From Bacteroidota bacterium (lineage in GTDB: Bacteria > Bacteroidota > Bacteroidia > Cytophagales > Cyclobacteriaceae), in NCBI GenBank assembly GCA_018267215.1, contig JAFDYX010000013.1, positions 1 to 64,000 on the forward strand: DNA of 64,000 bases, read 5' to 3'. Numbering within the stretch: position 1 is the stretch's first letter; each line of letters begins with the position of its first letter. The notes beneath the pieces are model-generated. The model ran no database searches. It worked only from the letters and a program-made list of their open reading frames with translations, and had not been told where the DNA came from. The translations under genes and the position numbers were made by a program. Shown here piece by piece: positions 26,608-34,418 of the stretch.

Positions 26608-27081
26608 TCAATCTTCTTTTTCGTGTTTTTCTTTCTCACTGCCTTTGTCTTTGCTTTTATCTTTATCATCACCTCGTGTGCGTTTGTCGTGCCGGGTTAC
26701 ATATTCCATCAGTTCTTCCTGCTGGTGGGCACTCAGCATCGGTTTTAATTTTACAGTCATGGAGTCTATTAGCACACGTACCCGCTGCCAACTGTCGGTT
26801 TGCAGTTGGTCAATCTTTTTTTCTGTTTCATCCAAAATGGGCTTCATCCGTAGTTGCTGAGATGAGTCTGCATCTGTAACCCAAAATATCCGTTCGCTGA
26901 ACGAGTACCGTTCGCGCCTGTGCGAATCGCCCCTGCCGCTCCTCTCGCTGCTGCTCCTGCCGCCCCATTCGTTGTGATAATGTTCGCGGGCAAAGAAGCC
27001 CGTGGCCAAGCCCCCTGTGATGACACCCACCACAAACGTGATACACATAATCAACATGGCCTTTTTTCTTTCTGCTGTCAT
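26608..27081 (-). CDS. Small membrane-anchored protein, possibly a CpxP/Spy-like stress partner
   Basis: The protein is 157 residues, with one N-terminal helix (AMLIMCITFVVGVITGGLATGFF) and an extracytoplasmic part of mostly charged helices: an Arg/Ser/Gly-rich stretch near 40-60, the segment RMKPILDETEKKIDQLQ, then ending in a run of Lys/Asp/Glu. The helical core with spaced charged residues resembles periplasmic LTxxQ/heavy-metal resistor proteins. It is the third gene of an apparent operon with an ECF sigma factor and another membrane protein, which suggests an envelope-stress module. Function is inferred from fold-like features and context only. Confidence 0.6.
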   Translation of the reverse strand: MTAERKKAMLIMCITFVVGVITGGLATGFFAREHYHNEWGGRSSSERSGRGDSHRRERYSFSERIFWVTDADSSQQLRMKPILDETEKKIDQLQTDSWQRVRVLIDSMTVKLKPMLSAHQQEELMEYVTRHDKRTRGDDKDKSKDKGSEKEKHEKED

Positions 27082-27088
27082 ACTTCAA

Positions 27089-27499
27089 TTAATTAGATAA
27101 ATCTTGAAAAAAATCTATGGTTACCAAATCTCCCTGGTTTTGATCTTCAAAACCTAAAATTGACTTGAGTGTAAGCTGGTCGGAGAAAGCAATATTGAGC
27201 GCCACCAGAGCTACCACAATTCCGATCAGTGCCACCTGATATTTCCGGAAGAAGAAAAATATCTGATAGTCAATTTCTTGCTTCATATTTTTGATCTTAT
27301 TCACGATACGTTCGGCAAAGAAAGGGCCAAACGTATCGGGCTCTGTGCGCTTCAGCTTCTCCCGCAATTGCAGGTATTGATCTGCACTTTTTTTAAACTG
27401 ATGGTTGCCTAGCATCTCTTGGGCAAGCCTTTCTTTCTCCTCGTGGGTAAGCGGCCCATCGAGCGACTGCAAAAACAAATCTTCCATTTTTGTTTTCAT
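27089..27499 (-). CDS. Membrane protein following the sigma factor, candidate anti-sigma factor
   Basis: This 136-residue protein has a cytoplasmic helical N-terminus (about 80 residues, including THEEKERLAQEML and KSADQYLQLREKLKR), one transmembrane helix (VALIGIVVALVALNIAF), and a short C-terminal tail. It overlaps the upstream sigma factor by 4 bp (ATGA), the normal placement for a cognate anti-sigma factor. No zinc-binding HxxxCxxC motif of the ZAS type is visible, so anti-sigma activity is inferred from topology and coupling. The next gene, 7 bp downstream, is another single-pass protein. Confidence 0.6.
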   Translation of the reverse strand: MKTKMEDLFLQSLDGPLTHEEKERLAQEMLGNHQFKKSADQYLQLREKLKRTEPDTFGPFFAERIVNKIKNMKQEIDYQIFFFFRKYQVALIGIVVALVALNIAFSDQLTLKSILGFEDQNQGDLVTIDFFQDLSN

Positions 27500-28038
27500 G
27501 CCTGTTCTTTTAAATATTTTGATAATCCTTCTTTCAGTTTCTTTTGTGCCCGTGCCAACCGCGACATCACCGTGCCCATCGGTATGCCCAATAACTCGGC
27601 CGTCTCTTCTGTTGAATACCCCTCCACCAGCCTGAGCGTAGCCACCGTCCTAAAGTCGGCATCTAACTTGCCGAACTCCAGCGTCAGCATTTCATTCAGG
27701 TCGTGCGAGTCGTCCTTCATGGCAACCTGGTGGCCTTCGTCATCTCCGGCAAAAAGAAAGAACCTGCGTTTTCTTCTTTTCAGTTCGTTCAGCGACAGGT
27801 TGATAGCTATGCGGGTGAGGTAGGTACTCACGGCCGAGTCGCCCCTGAATTTGCCCAAGGCCTCGTAAAACCGGATAAATACTTCCTGGCCTACATCTTC
27901 TGCCTCGGGTGTTTGCCCCAACATAGACCGCACCACGCCCGCTACTTTTCCTTCATGCCTGTTTACCAGCTTCTTAAAAGCCAAAAGATCACCGGCAAGG
28001 GCATTTTGAATCAAATTCTCATCCGATTCTATGGCCAT
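27496..28038 (-). CDS. ECF-type RNA polymerase sigma factor
   Basis: This protein of about 180 residues starts at the Met in MAIESDENLIQ; an upstream non-ATG start at 28080 would add 14 residues. Region 2 is FKKLVNRHEGKVAGVVRSM then DVGQEVFIRFYEAL. Region 4 is FRTVATLRLVEGYSTEETA then LLGIPMGTVMSRLARAQKKL, a canonical helix-turn-helix. The linker region is long and acidic (LFAGDDEGHQVAMKDD). It directs core polymerase to a regulon, probably in envelope stress given the two membrane proteins co-encoded downstream. Confidence 0.9.
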   Translation of the reverse strand: MAIESDENLIQNALAGDLLAFKKLVNRHEGKVAGVVRSMLGQTPEAEDVGQEVFIRFYEALGKFRGDSAVSTYLTRIAINLSLNELKRRKRRFFLFAGDDEGHQVAMKDDSHDLNEMLTLEFGKLDADFRTVATLRLVEGYSTEETAELLGIPMGTVMSRLARAQKKLKEGLSKYLKEQA

Positions 28039-28258
28039 GGTTTGACTTTGTTGGCTTAACACACCGATTAGACATCGCAAAGGATCGTTTTATTCCCGGA
28101 CAGAAATTTATTGGCCTTTAAATTTACTCAATCTTTTGTTGCCTGTTGGCCTGACGGTTAGTTCATAGGTATTTTTTCATTTTCAGAAAATATTCTCCAA
28201 GATACATGGGAATAAATCGATTGTTAAATTTGTCTAAAGTTTACCTTAAAGCATAGCA

Positions 28259-28801
28259 ATGAAACTAACCTCACGAAACTCGCACCGCGACATCGCCTAT
28301 TTTTATGTAGGGCTGATCATCTCTTTTTCCCTGTCGGGGATTTTCCTCAACCACCGCCAACTCTGGCATCCGCGCAGCTATGTGTACGACAAAAAGGAAA
28401 TTGCCATCACACCCCTCAAGAAAGACTCGATCAACGAATCGTGGATCAAAAATTTCACAGCGCAGCAACAAATAAATGATAACCTGAGGCGCTTTCGGGC
28501 AGAAGAAAACAAATTGCGCATTTCGTATGAAAACCATGACGTGCAGGTTGACCTGAGCACCGGCAAAGGCGAAATTGAAAGCTACCGTACCACGCCATTG
28601 CTCGGCCAAATGACACAATTACATCAGGACACCAGCAACTGGTGGATTTATTACTCAGACATTTTCGGTATCGGCATGATCGTCATTGCCTGTACGGGTA
28701 TGTTTATCGAAAAAGGAAAATTCAGTTTCAGGAAACGTGGCTGGAAGTTAGCCGTTATAGGTATTGTGTTCCCGCTTATCTTTTTGTACTTGCTCTCGTA
28801 A
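28259..28801 (+). CDS. PepSY-associated transmembrane protein
   Basis: This 180-residue membrane protein has an N-terminal helix containing DIAYFYVGLIISFSLSGIFL and the motif NHRQLWHP, typical of PepSY-associated TM (PepSY_TM-like) proteins. Two further helices follow (IFGIGMIVIACTGMFI and LAVIGIVFPLIFLYLL). Between them is an extracytoplasmic PepSY-like stretch (KLRISYENHDVQVDLSTGKGE). Relatives often accompany iron uptake or reductase systems. No iron gene is adjacent; the neighbours are a divergent sigma-factor operon 220 bp upstream and an exported methyltransferase-like gene downstream. Confidence 0.75.
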   Translation: MKLTSRNSHRDIAYFYVGLIISFSLSGIFLNHRQLWHPRSYVYDKKEIAITPLKKDSINESWIKNFTAQQQINDNLRRFRAEENKLRISYENHDVQVDLSTGKGEIESYRTTPLLGQMTQLHQDTSNWWIYYSDIFGIGMIVIACTGMFIEKGKFSFRKRGWKLAVIGIVFPLIFLYLLS

Positions 28802-28869
28802 ATTGTTCAGTGCGAGGGGCTGTAGCGCAGAGCAGTAAAGAATTTATAAACTCATAAATTTTTTAGAAT

Positions 28870-29481
28870 ATGAAAAAACTAATTCTGCTATTGGTGGCGC
28901 TCAACAGCCAATGGCTGTTGGCACAATCCTCCGAACTGGATAAGAAGGTCGAAAAATTTCTTCAAGATCACCGCCATGAGTGGCACGACCTGAACGTGCC
29001 GTTTGTGGACGGCCAAACTCTTCACGACATCATTGTAAAAAATCATTACACCACCGCATTGGAAATCGGCACTTCCACCGGCCATTCCACCATCTGGCTG
29101 GCTTGGGCTATGAGCAAAACCGGAGGCAAGGTGATTACCGTAGAGGTGAACAAAAGACGCCATGAGCAAGCTATCAAAAACCTGACGGAAGCGGGGCTGA
29201 TCAGCTATGTGGATGCCCGCCTCGGCAATGCGCACGAAATTGTGAAACAGCTACCCGGGCCGTTTGATTTTGTCTTCTCCGATGCCGACAAAGACTGGTA
29301 CCAGCAATACTTTATAGATGTAAAACCCAAGCTGAAAAAGGCGGCATGCTACACGGCCCACAATGTGGCAGATGGCAATGTACCCGATTCGTACCTGGAG
29401 TTTGTAAAAGCTGACAAAGATTTTGAAACTACCATTGACCGCCAAAGCCGGGCGGGTATCATGATCAGTTACAAGAAATAA
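28870..29481 (+). CDS. O-methyltransferase-like protein with a signal peptide
   Basis: This 203-residue protein has a class I SAM-methyltransferase fold of the COG4122 type: motif I TALEIGTSTGHSTIWLAWA, VITVEVNKRRHEQAI, and the metal/SAM-site FVFSDADKDWYQQYF. Its first 20 residues (KKLILLLVALNSQWLLAQS) look like a cleavable Sec signal with a cleavage site after LAQ. An exported methyltransferase is odd because SAM is cytoplasmic. The conserved Asn-Asp pair after strand 5 reads AHNVADG, with the usual Asp-Asn altered. Either the hydrophobic start is not a signal or the protein has another ligand. It is 68 bp after the PepSY-like gene. Confidence 0.75.
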   Translation: MKKLILLLVALNSQWLLAQSSELDKKVEKFLQDHRHEWHDLNVPFVDGQTLHDIIVKNHYTTALEIGTSTGHSTIWLAWAMSKTGGKVITVEVNKRRHEQAIKNLTEAGLISYVDARLGNAHEIVKQLPGPFDFVFSDADKDWYQQYFIDVKPKLKKAACYTAHNVADGNVPDSYLEFVKADKDFETTIDRQSRAGIMISYKK

Positions 29482-29530
29482 CAAGCCCGAGCAAAAATTC
29501 AAAAAGAATGCACGACCGGGTAAAATGAGT

Positions 29531-29538
29531 TATTTTTG
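29531..29538 (+). promoter_or_regulatory. Candidate -7 box (TATTTTTG) for the VWA gene
   Basis: TATTTTTG is an exact TAnnTTTG match. With a start 4-5 bp downstream, transcription would begin near 29543, which is after the TTG at 29536. This argues for the GTG at 29557 as the real start of the VWA protein. Confidence 0.4.
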
Positions 29539-29556
29539 TCGGCAAAAAATACGCTT

Positions 29557-30525
29557 GTGGTTTGGTTTCGCGATTGGGGATTAACCCAGACAATTATTGC
29601 CTTCTTGTTTTGTGCCGTCTATGCACTCTTCATTTTCCGTATTGTTCGAATCAGCCGCAGACTTAATACACCTTTCCACACGGTTTTTTATAAGCTGATT
29701 ATTCGCACGGCATTTTTTGCACTGCTGCTCGTTGCTTTTTTGGGACCATCGTATGGCGACTCCAAAAGAGAAATCAAATCCATCGGCAAAGACATTATGA
29801 TCTGCGTAGATTTGTCCAAGTCAATGGATGCGTTTGACATCCAGCCCACCCGCTTGGAAAAGGTGAAATATGAAATGAAGCGCGTGGTGGAAGCATTTAG
29901 CAGCGACCGGATCGGGGTGGTCATTTTTTCTTCTGAGGCTTTTATGCAATGCCCCCTTACCTACGATCAAAATGCCCTCAACCTGTTTATCGAAACCATG
30001 AACAGCAGCCTGGTGCCCTCCAGCGGCACAGACTTTGCCCCACCGCTGCGCATGGCGCTCAGCAAACTCAATGACCAGGAAGGGCCCAGTACACAGCAAA
30101 AATCAAAAATCATTATCCTGATCAGCGATGGCGAAGATTTTGGCGACCAAACCAATGACATAGTAAAAGAAATTGAAGATAAAAACATTAAACTGTTTAC
30201 GCTGGGCGTGGGCACAGAAAAAGGTGGGCAGATCAATACCGGCCGCGGTTATAAAACCGATGCCCAGGGCAACACGGTAGTAAGCAAACTCAACACAGCA
30301 GAACTGAAATCGCTGGCCAGCAAAACCAACGGGCAATATTTTGAAATCAATGAAGAACGAAATGATGTTTCGCGCATGATCAACACCATCAGCCAGATAG
30401 AAGGCGAACTGCGCGATGCCCGGCAGGTAGATGTATCGGCCAACCGATACTATTATTTTTTGCTCGCAGCGTTGGTTCTTTTCGTGTTAGATTTGTTGAT
30501 AGATGTAAAGACCGTAACGATATGA
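29557..30525 (+). CDS. BatA/BatB-like membrane protein with von Willebrand factor A domain
   Basis: This protein of about 322 residues has two N-terminal helices (TIIAFLFCAVYALFIF and LIIRTAFFALLLVAFLG), a VWA domain from about residue 85 to 280, and a C-terminal helix (YYYFLLAALVLFVLDLL). The metal-ion-dependent adhesion site is complete: DLSKS, then the Thr in SSGTDFAPPL and Asp in LISDGEDFGD. Bat proteins form a membrane complex linked to stress tolerance in Bacteroidota, usually next to MoxR and DUF58 genes, which are absent here. Start choice is uncertain: a TTG at 29536 is the longer option. It overlaps the next gene by 4 bp. Confidence 0.83.
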   Translation: MVWFRDWGLTQTIIAFLFCAVYALFIFRIVRISRRLNTPFHTVFYKLIIRTAFFALLLVAFLGPSYGDSKREIKSIGKDIMICVDLSKSMDAFDIQPTRLEKVKYEMKRVVEAFSSDRIGVVIFSSEAFMQCPLTYDQNALNLFIETMNSSLVPSSGTDFAPPLRMALSKLNDQEGPSTQQKSKIIILISDGEDFGDQTNDIVKEIEDKNIKLFTLGVGTEKGGQINTGRGYKTDAQGNTVVSKLNTAELKSLASKTNGQYFEINEERNDVSRMINTISQIEGELRDARQVDVSANRYYYFLLAALVLFVLDLLIDVKTVTI

Positions 30526-31403
30526 AGTACATCATCATTTTGCTTTTGCTGTGGTGGAAAACAGACCCTACCAAGGTGGGCAAAATCAATTCGCTTAAAT
30601 CGGAAGCAAAAAAAGCTTATCTGGCAGGCGATATGAAAACTGCCATCGAGAAGTACAAATTCCTGCGCGATTCACTGGGGGTAACAGAAGAAGAAATAGG
30701 CATGAACCTCGGCAATGCTTACTTTAATACCAACGACACGCTCAACGCACTACAATCGTACCAGCCATTGTCGGCCAGTGCCGACATGAAAATAAAATCG
30801 CTGGCCAACCAACAAATGGGAGTTATCGCCAACCGGCAAGGCAAATACGAAGAAGCGCTGAATTATTTTAAACAAGCCCTGAAAGCCGAACCCAAAAACG
30901 ATCAGGCGCGTTTCAACTACGAGATGGTGAAGAAGAAACTGGAAGAACAGAAAAAGCAACAGCAACAAAATAAAGACCAGAAGCAAGACAAAAAAGACGA
31001 TCAGAAAAAAGATCAAAACAAAGATCAGAAAGACAAGCAAAATAAAGAGCAGCAGAACAAAGACAAAAAAGACCAACAGGATAAAAAAGATCAGCAGAAC
31101 AAAGAGCAGAAAGAGAAACAACAAAAGGAGCAAGAACAAAAAGACAAACAGCAAAAAGACCAGAAAGAGAAAGAGCAAAAAGAAAAAGAGCAGAAAGACA
31201 AGCAACAGCAGCCAAAGAACGATCCGAAAGAAGATCAAAAGAAGCCCGACCCTTCTTTACAAGATAAATTAAAAGAGATGAAGATCAGTGAAGAAAAGGC
31301 GCGCATGATTTTGGAGGCGATGAAAAACCAGGAAGTGCAGTACCTTCAGCAAAACAAACGCAAGGCCACCAAGCCGAAAGAAAAAGGAAAGCCGGATTGG
31401 TAA
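30522..31403 (+). CDS. Tetratricopeptide-repeat protein with a long Lys/Gln/Asp/Glu-rich tail (BatC-like)
   Basis: This 293-residue protein has a short hydrophobic start, then two to three TPR units at about residues 25-135 (AYLAGDMKTAIEKYKFLRD, IGMNLGNAYFNTNDTLNAL, GKYEEALNYFKQALKAEP). A low-complexity region of about 115 residues follows, almost wholly K, Q, D, E and N (residues about 140-255), before a helical C-terminus (KISEEKARMILEAMKNQE). This architecture matches BatC-like partners of VWA proteins. The tail is expected to be disordered or helical and highly charged. It is translationally coupled to the VWA gene by an ATGA overlap. Confidence 0.8.
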   Translation: MKYIIILLLLWWKTDPTKVGKINSLKSEAKKAYLAGDMKTAIEKYKFLRDSLGVTEEEIGMNLGNAYFNTNDTLNALQSYQPLSASADMKIKSLANQQMGVIANRQGKYEEALNYFKQALKAEPKNDQARFNYEMVKKKLEEQKKQQQQNKDQKQDKKDDQKKDQNKDQKDKQNKEQQNKDKKDQQDKKDQQNKEQKEKQQKEQEQKDKQQKDQKEKEQKEKEQKDKQQQPKNDPKEDQKKPDPSLQDKLKEMKISEEKARMILEAMKNQEVQYLQQNKRKATKPKEKGKPDW

Positions 31404-31410
31404 AATAGAT

Positions 31411-31440
31411 TTTAGAACTTAGAACTTTAAACTTAGAACT
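31411..31440. repeat. Short direct repeat upstream of the thiolase gene
   Basis: The gap before the thiolase gene contains several near copies of the unit TTAGAACTT. It resembles simple repeats often seen between Bacteroidota genes. No function can be assigned. Confidence 0.45.
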
Positions 31441-31449
31441 ATAAAAAAT

Positions 31450-32634
31450 ATGAACACAAAGGATGTAGTTATCGTATCAGCCGTGCGCACACCCATCGGG
31501 AGTTTTGGCGGAAGCCTGACAAGCTTGCCGGCAGTAAAGCTTGGCGCCATCGCAGTGAAAGGCGCACTTGCTAAAATCAATTTAGATCCAAAGCAAGTGC
31601 AAGAGGTTTTCTTCGGCAATGTCATCTCTGCCGGCTTAGGGCAAGCACCCGCTACTCAAGTAGCCGTTGGCGCGGGGCTGGGCTACAACATTCCCTGTAC
31701 GTTGGTCAACAAAGTATGCGCATCGGGTATGAAAGCCATCATGTTAGGCGCTCAGTCAATCATGCTTGGCCAAAACGATGTAGTTGTAGCAGGCGGCATG
31801 GAGAGCATGAGCAATATTCCCTACTACTTGCTGAAGGCCCGCTATGGTTATAAGTATGGCGATGGCCAGGTGGTGGATGGCTTGACTTACGATGGCCTGA
31901 CGGACGTGTACAACCACTGCGCCATGGGCGTATGTGCCGACAATACCGCAAAAGAAATGAACATCAGTCGTGCAGATCAAGACAAGTTTGCAATCGAATC
32001 GTACAAGCGGTCAGCAGCCGCGTGGGCTGCCGGCAAATTTAAAGATGAAGTAGTGCCGGTAGAGATCGTAGGTAGGAAAGGCGATGTAACCCTTTTCAGC
32101 GAAGACGAAGAATACAAAAATGTAAATTTCGATAAGATACCTGGGCTCAAACCTGTCTTTACGAAAGAAGGAACCGTAACGGCCGCCAATGCTTCCACCA
32201 TCAACGATGGCGCGGCAGCAGTGGTGCTGATGAGTGCCGCCAAAGCAAAAGAGTTGGGCATCGCTCCGATTGTAAAAATCAGAGGCTTTGCTGATGCAGC
32301 CCAAGACCCGATGTGGTTTACCACCACACCCGCACTGGCCATCCCCAAAGCCATGAAGATGGCAGGTGTTGAAGCCGGTAACGTGAGCTTCTACGAAATC
32401 AACGAAGCCTTTAGTGCCGTGGCCATCGCCAACAACATAAAGCTCGGCCTCAGCCCTGAAAAAGTAAATGTAAACGGAGGAGCCGTTGCTCTTGGCCATC
32501 CGCTGGGGGCATCCGGAGCGCGCATCACCATCACGCTGGCAAATGTGCTCAAACAAAATAACGCCTCTGTCGGTGTGGCCGGAATTTGCAATGGCGGTGG
32601 TGGCGCATCTGCGATTGTAATCGAAAGGCTGTAA
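31450..32634 (+). CDS. Acetyl-CoA C-acyltransferase (thiolase)
   Basis: This 394-residue thiolase catalyses Claisen condensation of two acyl-CoAs or the reverse cleavage. The nucleophilic Cys is in KVCASGMKAIMLG (near residue 90), the His in GGAVALGHPLGASGARI, and the second Cys in GICNGGGGASAIV, so all catalytic residues are present. Length fits the acetyl-CoA acetyltransferase (AtoB/PhaA) class, but a broader 3-ketoacyl-CoA thiolase cannot be excluded. It stands alone between the Bat-like pair and a MORN-type protein, with no fatty-acid oxidation partner nearby. Confidence 0.92.
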   Translation: MNTKDVVIVSAVRTPIGSFGGSLTSLPAVKLGAIAVKGALAKINLDPKQVQEVFFGNVISAGLGQAPATQVAVGAGLGYNIPCTLVNKVCASGMKAIMLGAQSIMLGQNDVVVAGGMESMSNIPYYLLKARYGYKYGDGQVVDGLTYDGLTDVYNHCAMGVCADNTAKEMNISRADQDKFAIESYKRSAAAWAAGKFKDEVVPVEIVGRKGDVTLFSEDEEYKNVNFDKIPGLKPVFTKEGTVTAANASTINDGAAAVVLMSAAKAKELGIAPIVKIRGFADAAQDPMWFTTTPALAIPKAMKMAGVEAGNVSFYEINEAFSAVAIANNIKLGLSPEKVNVNGGAVALGHPLGASGARITITLANVLKQNNASVGVAGICNGGGGASAIVIERL

Positions 32635-32669
32635 CAATGATTGGACAAGTAAACCGTTAGTATTCCGGT

Positions 32670-33986
32670 ATGTTGAAAAAGAAATTCCTTACGTGGCTTT
32701 TACTGTTGGCAGCGCTGCAAACATGGGCGCAGAAGGAGGTTAAAATCTATTACGATCCTTCTACCCGATCGCGCCTGCAAGAGGAATATTTTGTGTCGGT
32801 CGACAACGAGATGAACGGAAAATACCGTAAGTATTTTGTAAACGGCAAACTGGCCATGGAAGGAACTTTTGTCAATGGCGTTCGCTCGGGCATATTTTAT
32901 GAGTACAGCGAACGGGGCACGCTGCTGCGCAAGATTACCTACGAAAACGGTTTGCGCCACGGTGCGGTAGAAGTATTCAACGAAAATGGCAAACCTATCC
33001 AAACTGCCTATTACCAAAATAATAAATTGGTTGACAGCGTACGATCGTACTTCCCTACGGGCATCCTCAAACAAGAGGGCATGTTTGTAAAAGGCAAACC
33101 TGACGGACTGGTAAAAGCATATTACCCATCCGGGAAAATCAGAAAGGAAATCTTATACAAAGACCAAAGACCTAATGGGGTATCTAAGACCTACTACGAA
33201 ACGGGTGTTATAGAAACAGAAGCCAACTACAAAGATGGTTTTGTAAGCGGCTACATGAAATCTTTTTATCCCAATGCCCAGTTAGAATTGATCTACACGA
33301 TTAAAGACGGAGAAACCGTGGGCGATTTTCTTAACTATTCGCAGCGCGGGCAGTTGCTCTTACAAGGACACTTTAAGTTTGGCAAACTGCACAATGAAAA
33401 TGTAGGCTACTATGATGACGGCAAGCTGCGCCACGAATACCGCTTCAATCTGGGCGCCAAGGTTGGAACAAATATTGACTACCACCACAATGGCAAAATT
33501 AAAACCCGCGAGCAATTCGCTGCCAACGGCATTGACAGCGAACTGAAAGAATACGACAGCACCGGCAACTTGTTGTATGAAAAAAATTTCAGGCGCAGCA
33601 AACCGCACGGCACCTGGTATTTTTATGCAGCCGATGGCAAAACACTTACCTCTAAAGAAAATTATCAGAACGGTATGCTGAGCGGGCTGCGAACCATTTA
33701 CTACAAAAGCGGATCGCGGCAAGTGGAAGAAACCTGGAAATTCAACTTGATTACAGGTGAGGTAAAAAATTATTATGAAAACGGAAAACTGCTGAGCGAA
33801 AGCAACTACATCGGCAGCCGGCTGCACGGCCCCTACACCAGCTACTGGCCTAACGGCAAAATCAAAGAACAAGGCGAATACGTGGCCAACAAAAAGCACA
33901 AAGAATGGAAAGAGTTTGATGACGCAGGCAACCTGATAAAAACAGAAAACTACAAGGCGGGCATTTTGATTGAGCCAAAGAAGTAG
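32670..33986 (+). CDS. Secreted MORN/YwqK-type repeat protein
   Basis: This 438-residue protein has a signal peptide (FLTWLLLLAALQTWAQ) and about 15-17 tandem repeats of about 23 residues of the form G-x-x-x-x-Y-Y-x-x-G-K-[IL]-x-x-E-x-x-Y (for example LVKAYYPSGKIRKEILYKD and VSKTYYETGVIETEANYKD). These are MORN-like beta-hairpin repeats grouped with the YwqK family. Database labels of 'antitoxin' for YwqK relatives are not supported here: no toxin is adjacent and the protein is exported. It probably folds as an extended sheet at the cell envelope; the ligand is unknown. Confidence 0.82.
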   Translation: MLKKKFLTWLLLLAALQTWAQKEVKIYYDPSTRSRLQEEYFVSVDNEMNGKYRKYFVNGKLAMEGTFVNGVRSGIFYEYSERGTLLRKITYENGLRHGAVEVFNENGKPIQTAYYQNNKLVDSVRSYFPTGILKQEGMFVKGKPDGLVKAYYPSGKIRKEILYKDQRPNGVSKTYYETGVIETEANYKDGFVSGYMKSFYPNAQLELIYTIKDGETVGDFLNYSQRGQLLLQGHFKFGKLHNENVGYYDDGKLRHEYRFNLGAKVGTNIDYHHNGKIKTREQFAANGIDSELKEYDSTGNLLYEKNFRRSKPHGTWYFYAADGKTLTSKENYQNGMLSGLRTIYYKSGSRQVEETWKFNLITGEVKNYYENGKLLSESNYIGSRLHGPYTSYWPNGKIKEQGEYVANKKHKEWKEFDDAGNLIKTENYKAGILIEPKK

Positions 33987-34000
33987 CCTACATTTTATTA

Positions 34001-34083
34001 ATCGCTGATAGTTTTATTACTTGCAGCCCTATGCAAGGAATAAAAGAAACGCATTTTCATTTTAAAAACTAGACGGGGTTTTA
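34001..34083 (+). pseudogene. Duplicated 5' end of purC with its upstream region
   Basis: These 83 bases match 34389-34471 at 80 positions, 388 bp upstream of the real purC start. The copy includes the upstream sequence and the first codons ([13 protein letters not shown]), but a C-to-T change (34070) turns Gln into a TAG stop, and homology ends right after. The 432 bp gap 33987-34418 holds this copy, unrecognised sequence and a small inverted-repeat element, but no intact gene. Confidence 0.8.
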
Positions 34084-34166
34084 TATTGCTATTCGACATC
34101 TGCAATGTAGAACGACAGATAAATTGGATTTTATAATCCGCGCGGAAGATATGGCTGGCATAGAAG

Positions 34167-34274
34167 ACCTCACCCCAGAAAATTCATCTGTTAAACATAG
34201 TTTTCTGCTTCCCCTCTCCATTGGAGGGGGCTTAGATAACTTTATTTAACCGTAAAAATATTTAGGGGTGAGGT
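34167..34274. repeat. MITE-like inverted-repeat element of about 108 bp
   Basis: ACCTCACCCC at 34167-34176 is the exact inverse of GGGGTGAGGT at 34265-34274. Inside, CCCCTC (34211-34216) pairs with GAGGGG (34224-34229) in a hairpin. The CCTCACCCC/CCCCTCTCC wording is common in dispersed palindromic repeats of Bacteroidota. There is no coding potential. Confidence 0.55.
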
Positions 34275-34418
34275 AGGATCGCTTCGCTGCCGCTCGCCAT
34301 AACGAAAATAAACAACAGCATTTTTAGGCTTATACTTTACCATAAAAGATAGTAAGCAGCCAAAGCGCACCCAGTAATTATTTCCTAAATCGCAGATAGT
34401 TTTATTACTTGCAGCCCT

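Noticed and set aside
25892-26860. Long open frame (322 codons) on the plus strand opposite folC
   Set aside because: It is antisense to a gene with clear catalytic motifs, and its translation has no coherent domain pattern.
30940-31240. Repetitive DNA that might be a CRISPR array or tandem repeat locus
   Set aside because: It is the coding sequence of a Lys/Gln/Asp/Glu-rich protein tail, with irregular short units and no spacers.
32011-32637. 208-codon minus-strand frame opposite the thiolase
   Set aside because: Antisense of a strongly conserved enzyme; no supporting features.
32670-33986. YwqK-family 'antitoxin' of a toxin-antitoxin pair
   Set aside because: The protein has a signal peptide and MORN-like repeats, and no toxin gene is adjacent.
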